A stretch of DNA of 64,000 bases from CAXXFQ01 sp963674475 (GTDB lineage Bacteria > Planctomycetota > Planctomycetia > Pirellulales > Thermoguttaceae), in contig CAXXFQ010000033.1 in the NCBI GenBank assembly GCA_963674475.2, positions 62,001 to 126,000 on the forward strand. The letters run 5' to 3'. Shown piece by piece: positions 53,199 through 61,708 of this stretch; within the stretch, counting starts at the first letter, position 1; each line of letters starts with the position of its first letter. The notes under the pieces are model-generated. The model was not told where the DNA came from. It was given only the letters and a program-made list of their open reading frames with translations, and searched no databases. A program made the translations under genes and the position numbers.

Positions 53199-53612
53199 GG
53201 CGTAAATTCCCTATTTTCTTCTATTTAACGCCAACTCGACTGTTCCCGAGTTCGACGTACCTAAAAAAACTGAATTGTCCTCAACCGGCGAAACCGTTTC
53301 GGTGACATGCCGGATTATTCTCGCGGAGTATATGAATCTAGGTCGAAACTGCCGGACCGAATTCAGCCGGAGGGACCCTAGATCGTCATTATCGCGTAGA
53401 AGAATCTTCTAGTTTAACTTTCCCGTCAAATTAGGACAACCCGTCCCAGAAGAAAACCCAAGCAGGGTAAAAACCCTTCTTGTGGGTGGACTATAAGGAG
53501 GCCGCAGTGGAAAACCAATCGGAGGTAGCTATATGGAGGGGGTTAGCCCGATCGCGACGGCCGTTTTGGGCAAATCGGGGTAACCTTACCTCCTTTTAGG
53601 GGTGCGACTCTT
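53199..53612. other. Intergenic region with hairpin and small open frame
   Basis: About 400 bases. ATCTAGGTC...GACCCTAGAT with an inner CCGG/CCGG pair forms a hairpin near 53,334-53,388. On the plus strand a 30-codon open frame starts at GTG 53,507, five bases after TAAGGAGG. No known gene is recognised. Confidence 0.35.
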
Positions 53613-54299
53613 TTAGCCAAGCGAGATCGTCTCGCCCGGTTTCATCAGCAGCGGCTCGGCCTCGGTCTCGGTGCGGACTCGTTTGGCCCAGGCTTCCGGG
53701 TCTTGCTCGATCGGGGGCCAGGTGCCGAAGTGACAGGGGACTACTTGCTTGGGGCGGAGGAACTTGACCGCCTCCAACGCGTCGTCCGGACCCATGGTGA
53801 ACAGGTCGCCGATCGGCAAGAAGGCGAATTCGATCCCGTGGCGGCCGATCAGGCTCATGTCGGAAAACAGTCCCGTGTCGCAGCCGAAGTACAGGTTTCC
53901 CTCGGGGAGAAAGATCAAAAAACTGGCCGGCTCCCCGCCCGGTTTGCCGTCGGGCATGGTCGAACTGTGCAGCGCCGGGGTCAGCTGGACCCGACCGAAC
54001 GGAAGGCCGGCCGTGCCGCCGAGGTTCATCGCCAGGGTGTTTTCGATCCCCTTGTGGTTCAACCACCAGCAGAGTTCCACTATGCCGACAACTTGAGCGC
54101 CGGTCCGCCGAGCGATATCGACCGTGTCGCCAAAATGGTCGAAGTGGCCGTGGGAAACCAGCAGATAGTCGGCTTCCACCTCGTCGGGGCCGATGGGGGC
54201 GGTGGGAGAGTCGCTCAGGAAGGGGTCGATCAAGATCCGGTGTCCGTGGCTTTCGATAAACCAACAGCCGTGTCCGTACCAAGTGATGGTCGTGGTCAT
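53613..54299 (-). CDS. UPF0173-type metal-dependent hydrolase
   Basis: 228-residue beta-lactamase-fold hydrolase. The metal motif is VSHGHFDHFGD (about residues 48-58; HxHxDH), with later ligands in LTPALHSS, FGCDTGLF (Asp) and VVPCHFGTWPP (His). Its N-terminus TWYGHGCWFIES is the UPF0173 start. ATG 54,297-54,299 has AAGGAACG upstream. Substrate unknown; family members hydrolyse lactone or phosphodiester-like bonds. It precedes the Gfo/Idh oxidoreductase on the same strand. Confidence 0.9.
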   Translation of the reverse strand: MTTTITWYGHGCWFIESHGHRILIDPFLSDSPTAPIGPDEVEADYLLVSHGHFDHFGDTVDIARRTGAQVVGIVELCWWLNHKGIENTLAMNLGGTAGLPFGRVQLTPALHSSTMPDGKPGGEPASFLIFLPEGNLYFGCDTGLFSDMSLIGRHGIEFAFLPIGDLFTMGPDDALEAVKFLRPKQVVPCHFGTWPPIEQDPEAWAKRVRTETEAEPLLMKPGETISLG

Positions 54300-54443
54300 G
54301 GAATCGTTCCTTTTCGGTAATGGGGTATTACTCGTAATGAAAAGCGATTTCCCACCGGCATCAGGAGGAAAGGGAACGTCCTAAGGAAAGCCCTAGCTGG
54401 GGGGAACCGCGACAAAAAAATAAAAACCTTTCAAAATCGCCTA

Positions 54444-54483
54444 AAAAAACGAGCGGAGAAAGTCGTTCCCCCACTCGTTTTTT
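54444..54483. terminator. Terminator after the Gfo/Idh gene
   Basis: AAAAAACGAG (54,444-54,453) and CTCGTTTTTT (54,474-54,483) pair perfectly; loop of 20 bases. Serves the minus-strand oxidoreductase gene (43 bases past its stop). Confidence 0.75.
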
Positions 54484-54525
54484 GGTTGTTGAAAAAGGAT
54501 ATAACCGGACCGTCTTCGTTTTGCC

Positions 54526-55566
54526 TTACACCTTGACCGGTCGACCGCGTTGGGCCGATTGAGTCTGTTTTTGGGCCAAAACCAGCGCGTCGCAGGCCAG
54601 GGTGCCATCGAGCATCGAGGAGGGTTCGCCCGTGCGGACGGCCCGGACCACTTCCTTGATCTCGTCGACAAACGGGGCGATCGAATCTTCCGAACCGAGC
54701 TTCGGCCGGGTGACTCGACCGGTGTTGGTCATCAGTGTCAGCGGCAGGGAGTAGGAGTCGGCGCCGATCGCCGCGAAGTCGAACAGCATGGTGGCTTTTT
54801 CGAGATAGATCTCAAACGCGTGGGTGAACGGTCGACCTTGCTGGTTCAACGCGCCGCTGGTGGCGGTCACAAAAAGATCGGGGTCGTCGAACGTGAACTG
54901 CGACGAGAACAGCTCGAGCACCTCGCCTCGCATCCGGCCAACCGTACTGACTGAAGTCGGCATTCCGGCGACCAGGCGAATGAAATGGGCGTCGTGAACG
55001 TGCAGGTCGAGCATTGGCCCGCCGCAGACGTTCGGGTCGTAGAAATGGCCCATCCAGGTCGGGTCGGAGATGACCCGTTTGAACGAGCCGCCGATCATCT
55101 TGCCGTATTTCCCACTGGTGATGGTCCGATGGGCGAACCGGTAGGCCGGGAAGAAGGGCAGGACGTGGCCGATCGAGAGCAACTGGCCGGTCTGTTCGGC
55201 CGTGCGGACCATCTTTTTGGCGTCGGCCGTATTCAGGGCGATCGGCTTTTCACAGAAGACGTGCTTGCCCGCTTTCAGCGCCTTGACGACCGCGTCGGCG
55301 TGGGCCGCCGGAGGAAGACAGATGTCGACCAGATCGATATTCGGGTCGGCCAGCATTTCGTCGAAATCGGAGTACTGGGCCACCCCCGTCAGGTCGACCT
55401 TGCGTCCCGGAGGGCCGAAATTCCCCTTGATCGAACGCCAGTCGCCGGCCAGTCGTTTCGGGTCGGTCTCACAGACCGCCTTCAACTTGACTCCACGGAC
55501 CTTTTGGTAGGCCAGGTAGTGGATCCAACCCATGAATCCCAGACCGCAGATTCCAACGTTTACCAT
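54526..55566 (-). CDS. Gfo/Idh/MocA-family oxidoreductase
   Basis: 346 residues. NAD(P)-binding Rossmann start VGICGLGFMGWIHYLAY (about residues 4-20), and the catalytic EKP triad in HVFCEKPIALN (about residues 102-112). GVTDVHDAHFIRL and the C-terminal sheet are in place. Members oxidise or reduce sugars and cyclitols with NAD(P). I use the second ATG (55,564-55,566), six bases after AAGGAG; the first ATG is only three bases away. It is followed by UPF0173 and lies downstream of the PL22-like gene. Substrate not deduced. Confidence 0.9.
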   Translation of the reverse strand: MVNVGICGLGFMGWIHYLAYQKVRGVKLKAVCETDPKRLAGDWRSIKGNFGPPGRKVDLTGVAQYSDFDEMLADPNIDLVDICLPPAAHADAVVKALKAGKHVFCEKPIALNTADAKKMVRTAEQTGQLLSIGHVLPFFPAYRFAHRTITSGKYGKMIGGSFKRVISDPTWMGHFYDPNVCGGPMLDLHVHDAHFIRLVAGMPTSVSTVGRMRGEVLELFSSQFTFDDPDLFVTATSGALNQQGRPFTHAFEIYLEKATMLFDFAAIGADSYSLPLTLMTNTGRVTRPKLGSEDSIAPFVDEIKEVVRAVRTGEPSSMLDGTLACDALVLAQKQTQSAQRGRPVKV

Positions 55567-55857
55567 CATCTTCTCCTTACACTTGGTAGGTCATTCAAGG
55601 GGGAAAGGGACCGTCTCCGGGACACCACGGGCCATTCGGGTGACGCGTGGCAGGAAGCCGGATTCGGGAAATTTCCCTCATTTTTCCTTTTCGTCGTCCA
55701 GATAGGTTACCGAATTTTCCTTTTTTTGCAAAGCTGGTTGTGGTTGGGTTTTTGGGAAAAAGAAATTGGATTGGGTTTTGGGGGTAAGTTGGGGGGCAGG
55801 AGAGGGATGGGGTGGGAGCGTCTTTTTGGATGATAAGAGAAATAAGAGGAAAAGGAA

Positions 55858-55996
55858 AAAGGAGTGACGGCTGCGCCGTCACTCAGTATTTATTGAATGA
55901 GGGGAAATATTTTGAAAATGGTTTCCCCTCAAACTCCCCTTCAAAAACTTTTTGGAGCGCGATTACTTCGTAATCGCTCTGATTCTGGTTCTTTTT
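55858..55996 (-). repeat. 3'-end repeat family A, copy 6
   Basis: Read from the stop of the PL22-like gene on the minus strand: A-rich linker, GCGATTACGAAGTAATCGC hairpin, CCAAAAAGTTTTTG palindrome, GGGGAAACC/ATTTCCCC hairpin and GTGACGGCGCAGCCGTCAC with a T-rich tail. The sense orientation is kept although the next gene is in the same direction. Confidence 0.85.
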
Positions 55997-57334
55997 TTAT
56001 TGAAGGGCGCCTTCTTTGAGCGTTATCATGTGCAATTGTCGCCCTTGGTCCCGGTAGGGCGCGTCGACGATGATATGCCGCCCGTCTCGACTGGCCCGCG
56101 GGTGCAGGTCGATCCGCCACTCGCCCGTATAGACCGAGGGCATGTCAAGCTCGGCCAGCGGGATGGTCCGGTGCTCGAGGGTGTCGTAAAGATAGACTGA
56201 CGAGACCCGTTTGGAATTCGGATAGGTGTCGTTGAGAATGTACCGGTTGTTGTGGCCGGGCAGATAGGTGCAGTGGCCGTCGCGGTACATCTCTTTTCCG
56301 GCCACCAACTCGACGTTGCCGTGGGGCTTGTCTTCGAACAGGCAGAACCCGTAGGGCAACCCGGCCGATTTGAGCTTTTCCGACGAGCCGGGATACCGGG
56401 ACCAGGCGAGGATCGTCTCGGGGTCGCGCCAGATGAAGTGGCTTGTCACGCCGCAATCGTCAATCACCCGGATATCGGAGCCGTCCGGCGCGGCGGTCAA
56501 CATACGGGTCAGCCAACGGGGCCATCCTCCGCCGAGCGTTCGCCACCGGTGAAGAAATTCGAACCGGCTTCCGTCCGGGTTGAACAGCAGATGGTTGAAG
56601 TAATGCTTGTTTTTCGAAAGGTCCTCTCGCCACGGGATCGCGGCCACGTCGGCGGTCGAGATGATCAGCTTCGTCTCGCCCGTGTCCAGATCGACACGCG
56701 AGATGCCCGATTCGGTCGGGGCCAACTGGTCGGCGTACGGGTCGGGCAGACCGGCATAGCCGTAACCGGGACGCATGTCGTTGACCCGCCGGAAATCGGG
56801 GCCGACGCCCGTCTTGCCGTCGGAGCTGACCGAGTAGACGGCCATCGGAACGGTCCGCTTTTTGCCCGTTTTGACATTCAAGATCCGGCAGACAAACCGG
56901 TCCCCTTCGCGGTCGTTCCAAAGGATCTCGTCGGTGTGGCCGGGCCGCCATTGGAGCATACAGCCCTGTTGCCAACCCCAGGCCTTGGTTTGCGCCAACG
57001 GAATCCACCGATCACCGTCTTCCAGGTCGATCATCCCGATCCCGACCTCATCGTCGGCCTTTGGGCTGCGGTGTTCGAAATCGACCTCCATCGACAGGAG
57101 ATACCGGTTGGTCGCGTCAAACTCCAGCTTGTCGTAATAGGCGAACCAGTGGTGTTTTGGCCCACGGGTGACGACTCGCATATCGACCTTCGGGTTTGTC
57201 AGTCGGTACGATTCGGTCTTGCTCGATTTGCTTCCGAAGGCGAGCTGGGGTAACAATCCGGCGCCCACGGCGGCCGAGGCGGTCGTCTTGAGCCAGTCGC
57301 GTCGGGTTTGTCGTGAGTTCGAAAGAGGCTGCAT
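55997..57334 (-). CDS. Tat-exported beta-propeller protein, oligogalacturonate lyase (PL22)-like
   Basis: 445 residues. A twin-arginine signal TRRDWLKTTASAAVG (about residues 9-23), cut near LAFGS. The rest is propeller-like with TNRYLLSMEVDFEHRSP, GCMLQWRPGHTDEILWNDREG, HYFNHLLFNPDGSRFEFLHRW and DGHCTYLPGHNNRYILNDTYP. Such His/Asp patterns are seen in PL22 oligogalacturonate lyases, so pectin-fragment cleavage is possible, but planctomycetes have many related propellers of unknown role. I choose ATG 57,332-57,334 because AAGGAG lies seven bases upstream. Between a GH5-like gene and Gfo/Idh, suggesting sugar use. Confidence 0.65.
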   Translation of the reverse strand: MQPLSNSRQTRRDWLKTTASAAVGAGLLPQLAFGSKSSKTESYRLTNPKVDMRVVTRGPKHHWFAYYDKLEFDATNRYLLSMEVDFEHRSPKADDEVGIGMIDLEDGDRWIPLAQTKAWGWQQGCMLQWRPGHTDEILWNDREGDRFVCRILNVKTGKKRTVPMAVYSVSSDGKTGVGPDFRRVNDMRPGYGYAGLPDPYADQLAPTESGISRVDLDTGETKLIISTADVAAIPWREDLSKNKHYFNHLLFNPDGSRFEFLHRWRTLGGGWPRWLTRMLTAAPDGSDIRVIDDCGVTSHFIWRDPETILAWSRYPGSSEKLKSAGLPYGFCLFEDKPHGNVELVAGKEMYRDGHCTYLPGHNNRYILNDTYPNSKRVSSVYLYDTLEHRTIPLAELDMPSVYTGEWRIDLHPRASRDGRHIIVDAPYRDQGRQLHMITLKEGALQ

Positions 57335-57376
57335 CACAGAACTCCTTGTCCGTTTTTTAAATGAGAGGGTCTTTTT

Positions 57377-58408
57377 TTAAAACTGATTGAAAATGTCGTG
57401 GCCCGGACGGAGCGAGCCGTCCATTTTGATGAATTCCATCGACGAGGCGCTCGAAAGGATGCCGTATTCGGGGCCGTGCAGGTCGGCGACCAAACTTTCG
57501 TGCATCGCGTGTGGCAGGAAGCCGATTTCGTGCTTCTTCAGCGTGCCCAGGTCGGTTTCGAGGATTTTTACCCGGGCCTGATCGTCGAGCGAGCCCCAAC
57601 AGCACTCGGTGGCGAGGATTCCCTTTTTCTTTTGTCGGGCATACTCGGCCATCTTGGCCAGGGGCTGTTTGTCGGCGAAATAGGGATGGACCAAAAAGAC
57701 GTCACTGATCGCTTCGACCTCTTTCATCCCCTGAACCCCACGGCCGACGCTCACGCCAATCGGCTGGCGGGCACCCAGCTGTTTACACATTTTTCGGGTA
57801 TGGGTCAGCCAATCAAGGGTCAGTGAGAGGGTGCCGTTGTTGTGCGGCTCGTTGCAGAGGTCCCATAGTAAAATCCGTCGATCGGTCGTATGGTCGCCGA
57901 CGATTTTCTCGAAATAGGGCCGAAAAACGTAATTCGCCGCTGTCCCGTTTTTCCCATAACTGCGATACCAGTATTTCAACATCTCGTCGGAAATGCAGCC
58001 GAAATCGGGGACACTGTGCCAGTTGTTGAACAGGGTGGGGATTGCCTTCAAGCCGTGGCGGTCGAGGATTTTCAGGGCCGTTTCGAACGTCTCGGCGCCT
58101 TGTTTCGGGTCGACGACAAACGCGTCGAACGAAAGCCAGAGGCGGATCGTGTTGATGCCGGGGAAATATTTTTTGCCCAAGCCGATTTCGTGATCGATCA
58201 GGTCCGGTTGGAAATTTCGCCAAATCGCGTACCCGGTCGCCTCGTAGCTCGGCTGGTAGTTGAATCCGCGAATGCCTTTGTACGGATTGGTCCATTTGGC
58301 AGAAGGGGCCGTTTCGGCCTCGGCCAAGGAGCCGAGCACGCTACTCGCGGCGAGAAGGCTGCCGGTGGTTTCGGTCAAGAAACGGCGGCGGGTCAGAGCG
58401 GGGCGCAT
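57377..58408 (-). CDS. Tat-exported GH5-like glycoside hydrolase
   Basis: 343 residues. Twin-arginine start RRRFLTETTGSLLAASS (about residues 7-23). TIM-barrel features: GIRGFNYQPSYE, NTIRLWLSFDAF, the acid/base NEP in LLWDLCNEPHNN (about residues 184-195) and the probable nucleophile Glu in ILATECCWGSLD (about residues 268-279). This is the GH5/cellulase superfamily pattern. The target is likely a beta-glucan or mannan, but not determined. ATG 58,406-58,408 has no clear ribosome site. Same strand as the PL22-like gene, with a 42-base gap. Confidence 0.8.
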   Translation of the reverse strand: MRPALTRRRFLTETTGSLLAASSVLGSLAEAETAPSAKWTNPYKGIRGFNYQPSYEATGYAIWRNFQPDLIDHEIGLGKKYFPGINTIRLWLSFDAFVVDPKQGAETFETALKILDRHGLKAIPTLFNNWHSVPDFGCISDEMLKYWYRSYGKNGTAANYVFRPYFEKIVGDHTTDRRILLWDLCNEPHNNGTLSLTLDWLTHTRKMCKQLGARQPIGVSVGRGVQGMKEVEAISDVFLVHPYFADKQPLAKMAEYARQKKKGILATECCWGSLDDQARVKILETDLGTLKKHEIGFLPHAMHESLVADLHGPEYGILSSASSMEFIKMDGSLRPGHDIFNQF

Positions 58409-58562
58409 CGGTGGAGGTCCCTTTTTTTTTGGGGGATTGGCAGGAGGAAACGGGCAAGGCGGCCGGTTGACCTAACGGACGGGGCCTTACGAAAGAGAGG
58501 CTTTCGAAGGTTCCCTTCATTCTAACCTATTGCAGACGGTCCCGACAAGGCACGGCGTGGCT

Positions 58563-58592
58563 AGCAGCCTGTCGAAAAATGGACTGTTAACA
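58563..58592. repeat. Remnant of the 7.4-kb MITE family
   Basis: AGCAGCCTGTCGAAAAAT directly followed by GGACTGTTAAC joins both ends of the 7,401-7,558 element with nothing between. It is probably an internal-deletion remnant. Confidence 0.4.
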
Positions 58593-59180
58593 GAGGCCGT
58601 TTTCGAACGGGAGCATATCCTCTCGTTCGAAAAGGCCTCGGGTCCAGTGGGGCCATTTCGGGCGGGCCGAGGTTGCTTCCTCGCGGATCGTTTCGACGTG
58701 AACGCCCAGTTGGACCAGATACGATTCGAGAAACCGGAGGTACCCCTGTCCGGTCGCGTCACGCCAGGTGTCGATCGAACCGAGGATCGTCCGAAGCACC
58801 CCGGCCCGGCGACGCCGGTTGACCAGCGGGGCCGTTTCGAAATGGGCGTCCCAACGTTGGCGGACGTTCCAGATGAGAAAGTCGCCCAGGTCGAAGAACT
58901 CACGCTCCCCGACAAACGGTTCGGTCAGCCCACGGGGCGTGTCGGCCCGCTTGAGGTGGAGGATCTGTTTGACCATCGCGTCGCGGACGTGGCGGTCGGT
59001 CAATTTGCGCCCGGTCAGGACGTATCCCTCGAGAATGGCCGTTTCTGCCGCGATCAAAAGGGGAAGCAGCTCGTCGGTCAGATACTTGTCTCCCCGGTAG
59101 GCGGTCGTCTCGATCCCGGCGAGCGTCGGAAGTCGTCCGGATCGCTTGGAGGCCGTTTTTTTCCGCGGTTGATTTTTCAT
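58587..59180 (-). CDS. Hypothetical protein, planctomycete-type
   Basis: 197 residues starting at ATG 59,178-59,180 (MKNQPRKKTASKR). A basic N-terminus, then a mostly helical part with EREFFDLGDFLIWNVRQRWDAHFE and RRRRAGVLRTILGSIDTWRD. No membrane segment, signal peptide or known motif. An upstream frame would add 17 residues but lacks a ribosome site. Function unknown. Confidence 0.55.
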   Translation of the reverse strand: MKNQPRKKTASKRSGRLPTLAGIETTAYRGDKYLTDELLPLLIAAETAILEGYVLTGRKLTDRHVRDAMVKQILHLKRADTPRGLTEPFVGEREFFDLGDFLIWNVRQRWDAHFETAPLVNRRRRAGVLRTILGSIDTWRDATGQGYLRFLESYLVQLGVHVETIREEATSARPKWPHWTRGLFEREDMLPFENGLC

Positions 59181-59439
59181 CGTTATGTCCGCGTCGAAGG
59201 TGTCGCGGATTGGTTGGGATCGGAGGGTCACGAATTCCGTTTTCCAGAAGAAGGTCAGGTTGTGCGATGCCCCCAGACAGGGTGTAACCTGATCGGCGTA
59301 CCTGTCTGGACGTAGGCGGTCGATTGGAATAGGATAAGTTCAAGTCGAGCGACCAATAAGCTACCCTTATTGTATCGTCCAGGTCGATCGACCCCAACCT
59401 TTAGGTGATAGTAGAAGTTCATTATAAGGAGCCCAATCG

Positions 59440-61107
59440 ATGGCAGCCTACCAGGTGCCCAAATTGTCCAAACCGGCAAAAGCAAGGAAGAAAACCGTCT
59501 ATCTGGTCGCCAGTGGCGATTTGCGACCGGCCGCCAACCAAGAGTGTTGGGCCGCGCAGCACGAAATGGAAGAGGCCCTGGGCCGAGTGGTCACTGCCGC
59601 GGGATATGAACTGGTTCGGGCCCATCCGATCAAGGAAGACGAAGGACACGGCTTCATCGGCTCCCAGAAAGAGGGGCTCGAAGTCTTTGCCGGGATCGAC
59701 CCCGACGCGAAACTGATCGTCGCCGAAAGTGTCTGGCAATATTCGCACCACGTCTTGCCCGGTTTGACGACCCACCGCGGGCCGATCCTGACGGTGGCCA
59801 ACTGGTCGGGCACCTGGCCGGGGCTGGTCGGGATGCTCAATCTCAACGCGTCGATGACCAAGGCCGACGTCGAGTACTCGACCCTTTGGAGCGAAGATTT
59901 CGAAGGGGATAAAAAGTTTCTCCGCAATCTCGATAAGTGGCTCGAAACGGGCCAGGTCAAACATCCGACCCGACACGTCAAGGCGCTCAAGAAGGTCAAG
60001 GTCGGCGCGGCCGAACGACGGTTGGGCGAAGGGCTGGCGGCCGAGCTTTCTCAACAGAAGGCGATCATGGGCATCTTCGACGAGGGATGCATGGGGATGT
60101 ACAACGCGATCATCCCGGACGATTTGCTCAACGCGACCGGCGTCTTCAAAGAACGACTGAGTCAATCGGCCCTGTACTACGAGACGACCCAGGTCGCCGA
60201 CGACGAGGCGCAGGCCGTCCGCCGCTGGTTGGATCGCAAGGGGATGAAGTTTGTCACCGGCAAGAAGGCGAAGACCGAGCTGACCGACAAACAGATCTTG
60301 ACCCAATGCAAGATGTACATCGCGGCGCTTCGAATCGCCGACGATTTCGGCTGCGACCTGATCGGCATCCAGTACCAACAGGGGCTCAAGGACCTGTTGC
60401 CCGCCAGCGACCTGGTCGAAGGGATGTTGAATAACACCGACCGGCCGCCGGTCAAAAGCCGCGACGGGAAACGGATCCTTTACAAGGGACAGCCGTTGGT
60501 CCATTTCAACGAAGTCGACGAGTGTGCGGGGCTGGACGGGTTGATGACCTACCGAGTCCATCGGGCGATGGGCCAACCGGTCGAATCGACGCTGCACGAC
60601 GTCCGCTGGGGCGATTGGGACCAGAGCGGCTCGACCGACGAGTACGTCTGGGTCTATCTGATCAGCGGGGCGGTGCCTCCGGCCCATTTCGTCGGCGGTT
60701 GGAAAGGCGCTTCGAGCGAGCGTCAACCGGCGATGTATTTCCGAATGGGCGGCGGCTCGTTGAAGGGCGTTTCGAAGCCGGGTGAAATCGTCTGGTCGCG
60801 GATCTTTGTCGAAGATCATCAATTGAAGATGGACCTCGGACGCGGCGGAGTGGTCGAACTGCCCGAAGAGGAAACCCAACGCCGCTGGAACCTGACCTCT
60901 CCTCAGTGGCCGATCATGCACGCGGTCACTTACGGGGTCAGCCGGGATCAGTTCATGGCCCGTCACAAGGCGAACCATATCCAGGTCGTTTATGCCGACG
61001 ACGCCAAGGCGGCCGACAAGGCGATTTTGGCCAAGGCGGCGATGGCCCAAGCGATGGGGATGGAAGTCTCGATCTGCGGCACTCGCAAGGGCGGTAAGGC
61101 GTGGTAA
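59440..61107 (+). CDS. L-fucose isomerase-like protein
   Basis: 555 residues, in the planctomycete L-fucose/L-arabinose isomerase-like group. The conserved core has FDEGCMGMYNAIIPDDLLN (about residues 213-231), GCDLIGIQYQQGLKDLLP (about 305-322) and VHFNEVDECAGLDGLM; the Glu/Asp and His pattern of metal binding is present. Ketose-aldose isomerase activity is inferred from family. ATG 59,440 has TAAGGAGC eight bases upstream. Preceded by divergent hypothetical and followed by a strong hairpin, then the ACT gene on the same strand. The substrate may differ from fucose. Confidence 0.7.
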   Translation: MAAYQVPKLSKPAKARKKTVYLVASGDLRPAANQECWAAQHEMEEALGRVVTAAGYELVRAHPIKEDEGHGFIGSQKEGLEVFAGIDPDAKLIVAESVWQYSHHVLPGLTTHRGPILTVANWSGTWPGLVGMLNLNASMTKADVEYSTLWSEDFEGDKKFLRNLDKWLETGQVKHPTRHVKALKKVKVGAAERRLGEGLAAELSQQKAIMGIFDEGCMGMYNAIIPDDLLNATGVFKERLSQSALYYETTQVADDEAQAVRRWLDRKGMKFVTGKKAKTELTDKQILTQCKMYIAALRIADDFGCDLIGIQYQQGLKDLLPASDLVEGMLNNTDRPPVKSRDGKRILYKGQPLVHFNEVDECAGLDGLMTYRVHRAMGQPVESTLHDVRWGDWDQSGSTDEYVWVYLISGAVPPAHFVGGWKGASSERQPAMYFRMGGGSLKGVSKPGEIVWSRIFVEDHQLKMDLGRGGVVELPEEETQRRWNLTSPQWPIMHAVTYGVSRDQFMARHKANHIQVVYADDAKAADKAILAKAAMAQAMGMEVSICGTRKGGKAW

Positions 61108-61126
61108 AATAGAAGAAGGGCCATTC

Positions 61127-61180
61127 GGGGGGACTCGTCCGGGGTGAAATCCGGCGAGTCGCCCCACGGATTTCGTTTTT
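61127..61180 (+). terminator. Intrinsic terminator after the fucose-isomerase-like gene
   Basis: GGGG plus GACTCG (61,127-61,137) pair with CGAGTC plus CCCC (61,155-61,165), and CCGG (61,139-61,142) with CCGG (61,151-61,154). A TTTCGTTTTT tail follows. Confidence 0.7.
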
Positions 61181-61236
61181 CTTTCTCTGGCGGATTAAAC
61201 CTCCGGTTTCCAGGGGTTAGCATAAAGGAGTAGGTT

Positions 61237-61677
61237 GTGAAAATTCGACAGCTTTCCATGTTCTTGGAAAATAAGCCGGGCCACCTGAGCACGATTTGCG
61301 ATACGCTGGCCGATGCGGGGGTGAATATTTTGACCCTGTCGCTGGCCGATACCCAACAGTTCGGTATCTTGCGTGTGATCGTCCAGGAGTGGGAACGGGC
61401 CAAAGAAATTCTCGAGGCGGCCGGGATCGTCGTCAACGTGACTGAAGTTGTCGCGACCGAAGTCGAAGATAAACCGGGCGGGTTGGTCGAGATCCTTCGG
61501 ATTATCGAAAAGTCCGATACCAACATCGAATATATGTACGCCTTCACCTTCCGGAAACAAGATCGGGCGATCGTCGTCTTCCGATTCGACGATCCGGACG
61601 AGGCGATCAAAACGTTGCAAGCCAATGGGATCGGCGTGCTTTCGAGCGTCGAGCTTTATCAACAGGCTGAGCAGTAA
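61237..61677 (+). CDS. Tandem ACT-domain protein
   Basis: 146 residues with two ACT domains: the first starts KIRQLSMFLENKPGHLSTICDTL (about residues 2-24) and the second VVATEVEDKPGGLVEILRII (about residues 70-89). ACT domains bind amino acids; stand-alone tandem forms accompany PaaK-type ligases and may regulate them. GTG 61,237 has AAAGGAG seven bases upstream. It ends 31 bases before paaK, so an operon is likely. Confidence 0.85.
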   Translation: MKIRQLSMFLENKPGHLSTICDTLADAGVNILTLSLADTQQFGILRVIVQEWERAKEILEAAGIVVNVTEVVATEVEDKPGGLVEILRIIEKSDTNIEYMYAFTFRKQDRAIVVFRFDDPDEAIKTLQANGIGVLSSVELYQQAEQ

Positions 61678-61708
61678 AAACCATCATCTTTTTTCAGACA
61701 AGACTATC

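Noticed and set aside
59422..61167. 581-codon open frame opposite the fucose-isomerase-like gene
   Set aside because: Antisense shadow; the plus gene has a ribosome site and conserved blocks.
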